Of a stretch of 64,000 nt of DNA, positions 55,001-62,516 are shown piece after piece (the stretch's first letter is position 1; every line of letters starts with the position of its first letter). Below the pieces are notes generated by a model, which did no database searches, was not told the origin of the DNA, and saw nothing but the letters and a program-made list of their open reading frames with translations. The DNA is taken from the NCBI RefSeq assembly GCF_014200435.1, contig NZ_JACHBR010000001.1, forward strand, positions 2,046,001 through 2,110,000, in the 5' to 3' direction. This stretch comes from Sphaerisporangium krabiense (GTDB lineage Bacteria > Actinomycetota > Actinomycetes > Streptosporangiales > Streptosporangiaceae). A program made the position numbers and the translations under genes.

Positions 55001-56105
55001 GACCACGCTCATCTGGGCCGCGAGCGGGGACGCCACACCCGTCATCGAGAGATGCATGGCGGTGGCCACGGTCCCCGCCCTGAGCCTGGCGTTCGCCTGC
55101 GCGGACGAGGCGTCGCAGGTGGAGCCGGCCGTGCGGACGCGGCTCGGCGAGCTGCTCACGAGCGAGGTCTCCGATGACCCGGAGCGGCGGCGTCTGCTGA
55201 GCGCCGTCCTCGTCGACCGTGAGCTCGGCGAGCGGATCCGGCTAGACGAGGGAACCGTCCTGTGCTTACGGCCGGTGAGCCGGCGCCTGTACCGCAGGTT
55301 CGTGGACGAGCACACGCGACAGGGCAGGCACTTCGCCGATCCCGAGCCCGGTGGCGGAGCCGCCACCGGCATGTGGAGCACCGATGCCCAGCGATTCGTC
55401 GGATGGGTGAACGCGCTGTCGGACGCCTCACCGCGGTTCCGCCTGCCGACCCGGCGCGAGGTCTCCTCGGTCGTCGACTCCGTCATCGCGCAGTTGGTTG
55501 GAAATGCGACGATCTGGATGACCTACGACGTCAACCGTCCCGCACTGTGGGGCGCCAGGGGAACGCCATGGCCGTACGGGCCCGGCCCTGACCTCGGCGC
55601 GACGCTCGGCGACCTCTTGCTGCCGCACCTGAGGCCCCTTTGGGAGGGAACCTCGCATCTCTCCCCCACGCCCCTGGACGCGGCGCTCCGGACGGTGATC
55701 GCGGCCTGGACCGCCGAGACGCCGGGCACGGCGACGCCCGCGTCCTTCGGGGAATTCGCCGAGTCCCGCCTGCGCGAGGCGCTCGGCCGCGAGCGACCGG
55801 CCGAAGACCCCGTCGCGGTGCTCGAAACCCTCGACGCCCCTGGCGAGCCGGCGGTCGCGTCCGCGCTGAAGCTGATCCGGCCCGTGCTGGACCGGTCGGT
55901 TCCTTTCAGCGAGGAACGCGTCGCGCTCGCCGTGGCGGACCTGCTGCCGCTGTCACTGTCGGTCCCCTCGCGTACTCCGGCCGCGCGCGACCTGGCGCGA
56001 GTGATCGTCGCGCTCGTGACGCTGGTCCAGCGGCACAGAGGGGGATTTCAGCCGAACGAAGTACTCCTGCTGGCGGTCTCCGAAGCGGCGGACGGCCAGA
56101 GGTGA
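52041..56105 (+). CDS. Large AAA-membrane-NACHT protein with FGE-like C-terminal region
   Basis: 1354 residues. Part 1 is an AAA/ORC-like ATPase with Walker A GDHGSGKT (65-72) and IIVIDQCERL (about 248-257). Part 2 has two hydrophobic helices, about 506-530 and 536-561, probably a membrane hairpin. Part 3 is a NACHT NTPase with GGPGSGKTTLL (about 643) and LLFDGLDEV (about 720), then a helical region. Part 4, about 1073-1155, has PVSRRLYRRFVDEH, DAQRFVGWVNALS and RFRLPTRREV, like degenerate formylglycine-generating-enzyme (C-type lectin) domains. Codon 1076 is TTA. The ATG overlaps the preceding stop. NACHT proteins sense invaders in bacteria; this architecture is not one I know. Confidence 0.85.
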   Translation: MTTPRNPFSAHGTSSMEEHVMDSALLAWTSTTPTAGLPAARRLARLVDRYLSDAGRRGSAVFLHGDHGSGKTHAVRYALSRHLADGNGAIRLYAKAETVDLLSVYQRLMSQLSRPLLRELTVRFRGVLAVDRAKGTPEESVLIDAARRDPEQVPALYREMLVEPGAVLEAQADHLARVADDGADFERALDALLDPNLEQAAYDWLVGRDIALATASRLGVEGPILDSARCRFGLQLLAAMCSVVGRPLIIVIDQCERLILRHGGRPHTANLGLLHSLVERVPAERGMLILIGSESAWDALPPDLAQRFGPFVLATSALTLAEAEKLLGVYFAAAPGVPRLDREAIAHLLQVSGGNHRRLLQLCWEMYNRTGATGGPELTPATRDSAGPAVEAELRGAGLEYTRQEGRDGIVEYTVAGRAGSGFLVKVVEALFDAPSARAALGPDAPPAHTIVVVLNYASPEAVGALDAVVDAVVVFRGPEDRARLARALPRAVPTADEAKPRRTRRLGFLSGATVGLVASLGVGALANFMSSSSSAIARLGIIVGLLAAALGAEQALLWVGRYRRTRRYFTRLRASLSYVENYGLITQGEFALESSQVFVDVRLRRLAGPLDPEVAATDAPATHEVSLRDLVVRRRSGVIVVLGGPGSGKTTLLRQIVLDLIRPRVSGLPRGRLPMLLSLRDQAPMILRHDAPSLPALMASAGDLDRELCERHLSRDRAVLLFDGLDEVAEEEDRRRLVDWISGQVARYPGNLFVLTSRPAGYASNPLPSAEVVGTRPWDADEMSAFLRRWYRAVEIRAHDRSGREVLARADAAADGLITRLLAAPSLATLAASPLLLTMIANVHRYRAALPGSRAALYAEMCALLLYRRQEGKNLGDPTGLRGSQKEQVIQSLALHMMRERLASVSAGVAAAVIRRPLDRVSGAEIGAEDFLREMGRAGLLLEPAPDVYTFAHFTLQEYLAAAAIRQDPALVHLLLDGVDDPWWRETTLIWAASGDATPVIERCMAVATVPALSLAFACADEASQVEPAVRTRLGELLTSEVSDDPERRRLLSAVLVDRELGERIRLDEGTVLCLRPVSRRLYRRFVDEHTRQGRHFADPEPGGGAATGMWSTDAQRFVGWVNALSDASPRFRLPTRREVSSVVDSVIAQLVGNATIWMTYDVNRPALWGARGTPWPYGPGPDLGATLGDLLLPHLRPLWEGTSHLSPTPLDAALRTVIAAWTAETPGTATPASFGEFAESRLREALGRERPAEDPVAVLETLDAPGEPAVASALKLIRPVLDRSVPFSEERVALAVADLLPLSLSVPSRTPAARDLARVIVALVTLVQRHRGGFQPNEVLLLAVSEAADGQR

Positions 56106-56156
56106 CCGGGGCGGCGCGGCGATCAGGACGTGCCGCCGTCACCTCGCGCCGACCGG

Positions 56157-57272
56157 TCAGGGGAGTTCGATCGCGTTCTTGACGCGGTCCATCGGGCTCT
56201 CTCCGGTGGGGTTCTCCTCCATGTGCTTGCGGTTCTCCTCGATGAGGGACTGGTTGAGGGCGGCGAAGGGGCGCATGCGGGACTCGTAGGCGGCGAAGGC
56301 GGTCTCGTGGTCGGACCTTGCCAGTTCGGCGGCCAGGACGTAGGCGCCGATCAGCGCCAGGCTCGTTCCCTGGCCGGACAGCGGGGAGGCGCAGTAGCCC
56401 GCGTCGCCGAGGAGCGTCACCCGGCCGGACGACCAGCGGTCCATGTGGACCTGGGCCATCGAGTCGAAGTAGAAGTCCGGGGCGTCCCACATCGCCTTCA
56501 GCAGCCGGGGCACCTCCCAGCGGGCGTGCGCGCAGCGGTCGGCGACGAGCCGCTTCTGCGCCTCGACGTCGCGGTGGTCGTACTCGATCGGCTCCGGGGA
56601 CTCGAAGCCCAGGTTGACGCGGAGCTCGGTGTTGCCGCGCACCGGGTAGACGGCGCCGCCCACCGGCCCGTCGTTGAACCAGGTCTGCCAGTCCTCCAGG
56701 CCGAGGTAGTTGTCCATCGAGAAGATCGACACGTACATCCCGAGGTGGCGGACGAACTCTCGCTCGGGGCCGAAGGCGAGCCTGCGCACGGTCGAGTGCA
56801 GGCCGTCCGCGCCGACGACCAGGTCGAAGGCGCGCGGCGCCGACCGCTCGAAGGTGACGCGCACGCCGTGCCCGTCCTGGTCGAGCGTGGCGATGGAGTC
56901 GCCGTAGACGTACTCGACGTCGTCGCGCGTCCTGTCGTGGATGAGGCGGCTCAGGTCCTCACGGAGCAGCTCCACGTCGTCGCCGCCGAGACGGCCGCTG
57001 GACAGCGCCATCTCGGTGGACCGCCACAGCTCGTTGCCGTCGCCGTCCAGCATGGACATGCCCTTCATGTGGGTACGGTGGCGCCGCACGTCGGCGAGGA
57101 TCCCCATGCGGTCGGCGACCGTGAGCGCGGCGCCGCGCACGTCGATCGCCTGGCCGCCGGCACGCGGGGCGGGGGCGCGCTCGACCACGGTGACGGCGAA
57201 GCCGTGCCGGCGGAGCAGGTAGGCGAGGGCGGGGCCGGCGACGCTGGCGCCGGAGATCAGCACTGAAGTCAT
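56157..57272 (-). CDS. FAD-dependent monooxygenase
   Basis: 371 residues, complete. FAD motifs are GASVAGPALAYLLRRHGFAV, VVGADGLHSTVRRLAF and GDAGYCASPLSGQGTSLALI, the order of the PHBH/TetX-like group. It would hydroxylate a small aromatic or polyketide-like substrate using NAD(P)H. The ATG at 57272 begins MTSVLISGAS, the usual family start. The gene is divergent from a GntR-TetR regulator with two near-identical operator sites between them, so the enzyme is probably induced by its substrate, as in TetX-like resistance or catabolic enzymes. Confidence 0.87.
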   Translation of the reverse strand: MTSVLISGASVAGPALAYLLRRHGFAVTVVERAPAPRAGGQAIDVRGAALTVADRMGILADVRRHRTHMKGMSMLDGDGNELWRSTEMALSSGRLGGDDVELLREDLSRLIHDRTRDDVEYVYGDSIATLDQDGHGVRVTFERSAPRAFDLVVGADGLHSTVRRLAFGPEREFVRHLGMYVSIFSMDNYLGLEDWQTWFNDGPVGGAVYPVRGNTELRVNLGFESPEPIEYDHRDVEAQKRLVADRCAHARWEVPRLLKAMWDAPDFYFDSMAQVHMDRWSSGRVTLLGDAGYCASPLSGQGTSLALIGAYVLAAELARSDHETAFAAYESRMRPFAALNQSLIEENRKHMEENPTGESPMDRVKNAIELP

Positions 57273-57309
57273 GGTCCATTGGTATTCCAGGTGAGGCCCG
57301 ATCACCCAA

Positions 57310-57359
57310 CTGTGCTAGAACAGATCCGGCCTTTCCCCCTGCAATCTGTACTAGGACAG
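57310..57359. promoter_or_regulatory. Two copies of CTGT-R-CTAG-R-ACAG, operator pair
   Basis: CTGTGCTAGAACAG (57310-57323) and CTGTACTAGGACAG (57346-57359) match at 12 of 14 positions. Each is an inverted repeat around CTAG. They lie between the divergent monooxygenase and GntR-TetR regulator starts, the second one 5 bases before the regulator GTG. They are 36 bases centre to centre. They are strong candidates for binding sites of that regulator. Confidence 0.65.
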
Positions 57360-57363
57360 TTCC

Positions 57364-58377
57364 GTGGACCATCCCTACCTGCGCATCGCGGCCGAGCTCC
57401 GGCGGCGCATCAGGACCGGCGAGCTCGTGCCCGGCGACCGGGCGCCCTCCACCCGCGCGCTCGCCCGCGACTTCGGGGTCGCGGCGGCCACCGCGGTGCG
57501 GGCGCTCGCCGTGCTCAAGGACGAGGGCCTGCTGGAGGCGCGGCCGAGGTCGGGCACCGTGGTGGCGGCCACGCTGAGCAGGCCGCGGCGGCGCGGCGGG
57601 GTGGCGGAGCTGACCCGGGAACGGATCGTACGCGAGGGGATCGCGACCGCGGACGCCGAAGGGCTCGGCGCGGTGACCATCCGCGCGGTCGCCGCCCGGC
57701 TCGGCGTGGCCGCCACGGCCATCTACCGGCACGTGCGGGGCAGGGACGAGCTGGTCAGGACGATGGCGGACCTGGCCTACAGCGAGGAACGCTACACGGC
57801 CGTCCCGCTCGGCAGGCGCGAGCGGCTGGAGACGGTGGCGCGGACGCTGTGGCGCACCTACCGCCGGCATCCGTGGCTGCCCCATCTGGCCCCCCTCAGC
57901 CGGCCCCTGCCGCTGCCGGGCCTGCTCCAGCACGGCGAGCAGATGCTGCGCGCGCTCGACGGCCTCGGCCTGGCCCCCTCGGACATGCTGTCCATCGAGG
58001 TGCTGATCTACGGGTACGTGCAGGGGTTCGCCGTCCACCTGGAGCGGGAGACCCAGGCGATGGCCGCCACCGGGCTGTCCGGGGACCAGTGGATGGGCAC
58101 CCAGGAGAGGGCGATGAACGCCCTCATCGCCTCCGGCCGGGCCCCCTTGTTCACCGGCCTCATGAGAGGTCTCGACGCGAAAGGCTACGACTTCGACCTC
58201 GACACGCTCTTCGAGTTCGGCCTCCGGGTGCTTCTCGACGGCCTGGCCATCGGGGGCGACACCGAGGACGCCCTGGGGCACGACGGGCCGAGACCCGCGG
58301 ACGTGCCGCCGGCGCCCGAGGTCCCGTCCTCGGTCAGGCCACGCGCCAGCGCTCCGCGTCGGCCTCCTTCAGCGTGA
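57364..58377 (+). CDS. GntR-TetR hybrid regulator
   Basis: 337 residues with two DNA-binding domains. An N-terminal GntR winged helix (YLRIAAELRRRIRTGELVPG, ARDFGVAAATAVRALAVLKD) is followed by a TetR helix-turn-helix (AEGLGAVTIRAVAARLGVAA, IYRHVRGRDELV) and a TetR C-terminal ligand domain (HPWLPHLAPLSRPLPLPGLL). Such fusions are common in actinomycetes. The GTG start is 5 bases from an operator copy, consistent with tight autorepression. It would control the divergent flavin monooxygenase. Its 3' end overlaps the convergent enolase-superfamily gene by 44 bases. Confidence 0.88.
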   Translation: MDHPYLRIAAELRRRIRTGELVPGDRAPSTRALARDFGVAAATAVRALAVLKDEGLLEARPRSGTVVAATLSRPRRRGGVAELTRERIVREGIATADAEGLGAVTIRAVAARLGVAATAIYRHVRGRDELVRTMADLAYSEERYTAVPLGRRERLETVARTLWRTYRRHPWLPHLAPLSRPLPLPGLLQHGEQMLRALDGLGLAPSDMLSIEVLIYGYVQGFAVHLERETQAMAATGLSGDQWMGTQERAMNALIASGRAPLFTGLMRGLDAKGYDFDLDTLFEFGLRVLLDGLAIGGDTEDALGHDGPRPADVPPAPEVPSSVRPRASAPRRPPSA

Positions 58378-59419
58378 GCCCGTTGCCGGGCTCGCCGGAC
58401 GGGACGCGCACCTCGCCGCCCTCCGGCGAGCGGGTCCCGTCGAACAGCATGCCCTCCACGCGCACGTGATCGTGGAACCATTCCAGGTGGCGCAGGTTCG
58501 GGACGGCGGCGGTGACGGCGAGGTGCTGGTGCGGGGCGCAGTGGCCCGACACGTCCAGGCCGTGGGCGGCGGCCACTGCGGCGGCGCGCAGGAACTCGCT
58601 GATCCCGCCGCAGCGGGTCACGTCGATCTGCTGGCAGTCCACGAACGGGGCCATGCGCCCGAAGTAGGCGAGGTCGTAGCCGTACTCCCCGGCGGCCACG
58701 TCGGCGTCCACCGCGTCGCGGACCACGCCGAGGCCCTGGAGGTCGTCGGAGGAGACCGGTTCCTCGAACCACCGGACGTCCAGGTCGGCGGCGCGTCTCA
58801 TCACGCGGACGGCCTGCTTGCGCGTGTAGCCGCCGTTGGCGTCCACGAACAGCTCGGCCCGGTCGCCGATGGTCCTGCGGGCGTCGGCCATCCGCCGCAG
58901 GTCACGTCCCGGCGCCCGGCCCCACGACTGCGCGATCTTGATCTTCACGCGGGGGATGCCCTGCTCCTGGGCCCAGTGCGCCAGCTGGTGGTGCAGCCGC
59001 TCCTCGTCGTAGGTCGTGAACCCGCCGCTGCCGTAGACGGGCACGGCGGGGCGCGCCGTGCCGAGCAGGCCCGCCAGCGGCAGGCCGTGGCGGCGCGCCT
59101 TGAGGTCCCACAGGGCGCAGTCGGCCGCGGAAAGCGCCATCCCCGCGATGCCGGGACGGCCGGCGTTGCGCACCTGCCGTGCCATCGCCGTCCACGCGCC
59201 GGGAACGTCGTCGGGGTCCAGGGCGCCGACCGCCGGCGCCAGCAGCTCGGCCACGACCGCGGCCGTCGCGGCGGGTCCGTACGTCCAGCCGAGGCCGGCG
59301 GCCCGGCCGTCGGAGGCGTGGACGATCACGATGGTCGTGCTCGACCAGGCGAGGGTGCCGTCCGCCTCGGGGCCGTCCGTGGGGATCCGGTACGCGCGCG
59401 CGGTCAGCTCGATCGCCAT
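58334..59419 (-). CDS. Enolase-superfamily (mandelate racemase/muconate lactonizing type) enzyme
   Basis: 361 residues. The barrel motifs are complete: VKIKIAQSW (KxK base), FVDANGGY (metal Asp), RWFEEPVS (Glu), AAGEYGYD (Glu) and the His base in VSGHCAPHQHLA. Members are sugar-acid dehydratases, racemases or cycloisomerases. GHCAPHQH with a His and the KxK base suggests a MR-subgroup acid-sugar dehydratase or epimerase. It starts one base after the stop of the FAD/Fe-S gene, in one leftward operon with that gene and a TPP enzyme, so an acid-sugar or hydroxy-acid pathway is likely. Confidence 0.87.
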   Translation of the reverse strand: MAIELTARAYRIPTDGPEADGTLAWSSTTIVIVHASDGRAAGLGWTYGPAATAAVVAELLAPAVGALDPDDVPGAWTAMARQVRNAGRPGIAGMALSAADCALWDLKARRHGLPLAGLLGTARPAVPVYGSGGFTTYDEERLHHQLAHWAQEQGIPRVKIKIAQSWGRAPGRDLRRMADARRTIGDRAELFVDANGGYTRKQAVRVMRRAADLDVRWFEEPVSSDDLQGLGVVRDAVDADVAAGEYGYDLAYFGRMAPFVDCQQIDVTRCGGISEFLRAAAVAAAHGLDVSGHCAPHQHLAVTAAVPNLRHLEWFHDHVRVEGMLFDGTRSPEGGEVRVPSGEPGNGLTLKEADAERWRVA

Positions 59420-59420
59420 G

Positions 59421-62400
59421 TCAGCCCCGCAGGACGCGCCTGACCCCGAGCGCCAGCCCCGCGGCGATCGCCGCCGCCGCTCCCGCGGACGCCAGGGCGC
59501 GCGCCGCCACGGACGGACGCCTCGGCCGTGCGGCGAAGGTCTCTTCCGGGCGGGGCGAGCCGCCCTGGTCGCCGCGCAGCCCGGCCCGCAGGAGCTGGGC
59601 GAGGTGGACGGCCGTGCGGCCGTTCGCGTCGCTCTGTTCGAGCTGGGTCCGGCAGCTGAACCCGTCGGCGAGGATCACGGCCGACGGGTCGGCGTCCCGG
59701 ACCGCGGGCAGCAGGACCCGCTCCGCGCACGCCTCGGACACCTCGTAGTGCCCGCGCTCGAACCCGAAGTTCCCCGCCAGCCCGCAGCACCCGGAGTCGA
59801 GCACGTGGGCGTCCACGCCCGCCGCGCGCAGCAGCGCCTCGTCGGCCCCGTGCTGGAGGATCGCGTGCTGGTGGCAGTGCACCTGGACGAGCGCCGACCG
59901 GGGCACCCGGGGAGGCCGCCACCCCGGGGTGTGGTCGTGCAGGAGCTCGGCCAGGGTCACCGTCTGCCGGCTCAGCCGCTGGACGTCCTCGTCGTCGGGG
60001 AACAGCTCCGGCGCGTCGCCCCTGAGGACGGCCGCGCAGCTCGGCTCCAGCACGACCACCGGAAGACCGGCCTGGATGGCGGGCCTCAGCTCGGCGAGGG
60101 TGCGGCGCAGCACCCGCTTGGCGGTGACGAGCTGGCCGGTGGAGATCCACGTCAGGCCGCAGCAGAGGGCACGGCGCGGCACCCGGACGCGCCACCCTGC
60201 CGACTCCATGACCTCGACGGCGGCGTCGGCGACGTCGGTGTGGAAGTGGTTGCTGAAGGTGTCCGGCCACAGGAGCACCTCGCCGCGCGTCCCGTCGCCT
60301 CCCGGCCGGCGGCGGGCGAACCGGTCCTGGAAGGTCCGCGGCGCGAACAGCGGCGGCTCGCGCCGCCGGTCGACGCCCGCGGCGGCCTTGCCGAGCCGGC
60401 CCAGGATCGGGGCGTGGGCCAGGACGTTGACCAGGCGCGGGGCACGGGCGGCGAGGGCGGCCCAGACGGGCAGCCATCCCATGGAGTAGTGGGCGCGGGG
60501 CCGCAGGCGTCCCGCGAAGTGGTGGGACAGGAACTCGGCCTTGTAGGTGGCCATGTCGACGTTCACCGGGCAGTCGGACTTGCATCCCTTGCAGGCCAGG
60601 CACAGGTCGAGCGCCTCGTGCACGGCCTCGGACCGCCAGCCCTCCGTCACCGCGCCGCCCCGCGCCGACCCGTCCAGCATCTCGAACAGCAGCCGGGCCC
60701 GGCCGCGGGTGGAGTGCTCCTCCGCGCGGGTGACCATGTACGAGGGGCACATGACGCCGCCGTGCTCGCGGCGGCACTTCCCCACCCCGACGCAGCGCAG
60801 CACCGCGCGCCCGAAGCTTCCCTCGTCGTCGGGGTACTTGAAGTGGGTCGCCACGTCGCCGTGGTTGTAGTCGACGCCCAGGCGCAGGAAGCCGTCCAGA
60901 GGGTAGGGCTTCACGACCTTGCCCGGGTTCATCCGGTCGCCGGGGTCGAAGATCGTCTTGAGTCGCCCGAAGGCGTGGACCAGTTCCTCGCCGAACATCT
61001 TGGGCAGCAGCTCGCCGCGCGCCTGCCCGTCGCCGTGCTCCCCGGAGAGCGAACCGCCGTAGGAGACGACGAGGTCGGCGGCCTCCTCCATGAACGAGCG
61101 GAACCTGGCCACGCCGGCGGCGGTGGTCATCTCGAACGGGATGCGGGTGTGCACGCAGCCCTGCCCGAAGTGCCCGTACAACGACGCCTGCTGGTAGCCG
61201 TACCGCTCGTAGATCGCCCGCAGGTCGCGCAGGTAGTCGCCGAGCCGGTCCGGCGCGACGGCCGAGTCCTCCCATCCGGGCCAGGTGTCGGCGAGCCCGG
61301 GGACGCGCGCGGTGGCGCCGAGCCCGGACTCGCGGATGAGCCACATCTCCTCTTCGAGCCGTTCGTCGTCGAAGTATCCGACGCCGGAGCCGTCACGGCT
61401 CTTGCCGAGGTCGCCCAGCATCGCGTCGGCCGCCCGGTCGGCGTCGTCCTTGTCCTCGCCGCCCATCTGCACGAGCAGCCACGCGCCACCCGGGGGGAGC
61501 TTGGACACGGCCTCGGGATTGAGGTGCTTCATCCGCTCGAAGTTGATGAGCTTGTCGTCGATGCCCTCCAGCGCGATGGGCTTGTGAGGAAGGATCGCCG
61601 GGACGGCGTCCGCGGCCGCCGCGATGTCGGGATAGGCGATGTAGATCATCGTGCGCGCCTTGACGACGGGCACGAGCATGAGCCTGGCCCGCAGGACGAC
61701 CACGAGGGTCCCCTCGGAGCCGACCAGGGCCCGGCCGACGTTGAAGCGGCGTTCCGGCAGGAGGCTGTCGAGGTTGTAGCCGGAGACGCGCCGCGGGATG
61801 TCGGGATAGCGCGTGCGGATCTGCTCCAGGTGGGCGTCGCGGAGCTCGCGCAGCCGCGCGTAGATCTCCGCCCGGCGGCCCCCCTGCCGCTGGATCGCCG
61901 CGTACTCCTCCTCGCCGGTCTCGCCGACCCACATGCGGGTGCCGTCGTAGAGCAGCACCTCCATCTCGACGAGGTTGTCCACGACCTTGCCGGTCCGCTG
62001 GGCCGTGGAGCCGCACGAGTTGTTGCCGATCATCCCGCCGATCGTGCAGTGGTCGTGCGTGGCGGGCCTCGGGCCGAACTCCAGCCCGTACCGGCCGAGC
62101 CGCGCGTTGAGCGTGTCCAGGACGATGCCGGGCTCGACCAGGCAGGTCCTGTTATCGGGGTCGACGTCCAGCAGCCGGTGGCAGTGCTTGGACCAGTCCA
62201 GCACGACCGCGGTGTTGGCGCACTCCCCCGCCAGGCTGGTCCCTCCGCCGCGGGACAGCAGCGGGGCCCCGTGCGCCCGGCAGACCGTCACCGCCGCGAC
62301 GGCCGCCTCGACGGTGCGGGGGCACACCACCCCGAGGGGGATCTGCCGGTAGTTGGACGCGTCGGTGGAGTAGGCGCCGCGCATGGTGGCGTCGAACCGC

Positions 62401-62516
62401 ACCTCGCCGTGTACGGCGGCCTCCAGGTCGCGCCGCAGCGCCGCCACGTCGACCGGGGCCGCGGGCGCGGGACGGCGTCCGGTCAGGCCCGGAGCGCGCT
62501 CGGTGACGGCGCTCAT
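59421..62516 (-). CDS. FAD/Fe-S D-2-hydroxyacid dehydrogenase, fused GlcD-GlcF type
   Basis: 1031 residues. An N-terminal FAD_binding_4 domain has GVVCPRTVEAAVAAVTVCRA, SRGGGTSLAGE and GGMIGNNSCGSTA. The FAD-oxidase C-terminal domain has SLYGHFGQGCVHTRIPFEM. Two 4Fe-4S motifs follow (about CVGVGKCRREHGGVMCPS and CLACKGCKSDCPVN), then the two CCG (cysteine-rich) blocks of GlcF proteins. The C-terminus has a membrane helix (ALASAGAAAAIAAGLALGVR). This YdiJ-like layout oxidises D-2-hydroxyacids such as D-lactate or D-2-hydroxyglutarate. The ATG overlaps the TPP enzyme stop by four bases. Confidence 0.88.
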   Translation of the reverse strand: MSAVTERAPGLTGRRPAPAAPVDVAALRRDLEAAVHGEVRFDATMRGAYSTDASNYRQIPLGVVCPRTVEAAVAAVTVCRAHGAPLLSRGGGTSLAGECANTAVVLDWSKHCHRLLDVDPDNRTCLVEPGIVLDTLNARLGRYGLEFGPRPATHDHCTIGGMIGNNSCGSTAQRTGKVVDNLVEMEVLLYDGTRMWVGETGEEEYAAIQRQGGRRAEIYARLRELRDAHLEQIRTRYPDIPRRVSGYNLDSLLPERRFNVGRALVGSEGTLVVVLRARLMLVPVVKARTMIYIAYPDIAAAADAVPAILPHKPIALEGIDDKLINFERMKHLNPEAVSKLPPGGAWLLVQMGGEDKDDADRAADAMLGDLGKSRDGSGVGYFDDERLEEEMWLIRESGLGATARVPGLADTWPGWEDSAVAPDRLGDYLRDLRAIYERYGYQQASLYGHFGQGCVHTRIPFEMTTAAGVARFRSFMEEAADLVVSYGGSLSGEHGDGQARGELLPKMFGEELVHAFGRLKTIFDPGDRMNPGKVVKPYPLDGFLRLGVDYNHGDVATHFKYPDDEGSFGRAVLRCVGVGKCRREHGGVMCPSYMVTRAEEHSTRGRARLLFEMLDGSARGGAVTEGWRSEAVHEALDLCLACKGCKSDCPVNVDMATYKAEFLSHHFAGRLRPRAHYSMGWLPVWAALAARAPRLVNVLAHAPILGRLGKAAAGVDRRREPPLFAPRTFQDRFARRRPGGDGTRGEVLLWPDTFSNHFHTDVADAAVEVMESAGWRVRVPRRALCCGLTWISTGQLVTAKRVLRRTLAELRPAIQAGLPVVVLEPSCAAVLRGDAPELFPDDEDVQRLSRQTVTLAELLHDHTPGWRPPRVPRSALVQVHCHQHAILQHGADEALLRAAGVDAHVLDSGCCGLAGNFGFERGHYEVSEACAERVLLPAVRDADPSAVILADGFSCRTQLEQSDANGRTAVHLAQLLRAGLRGDQGGSPRPEETFAARPRRPSVAARALASAGAAAAIAAGLALGVRRVLRG

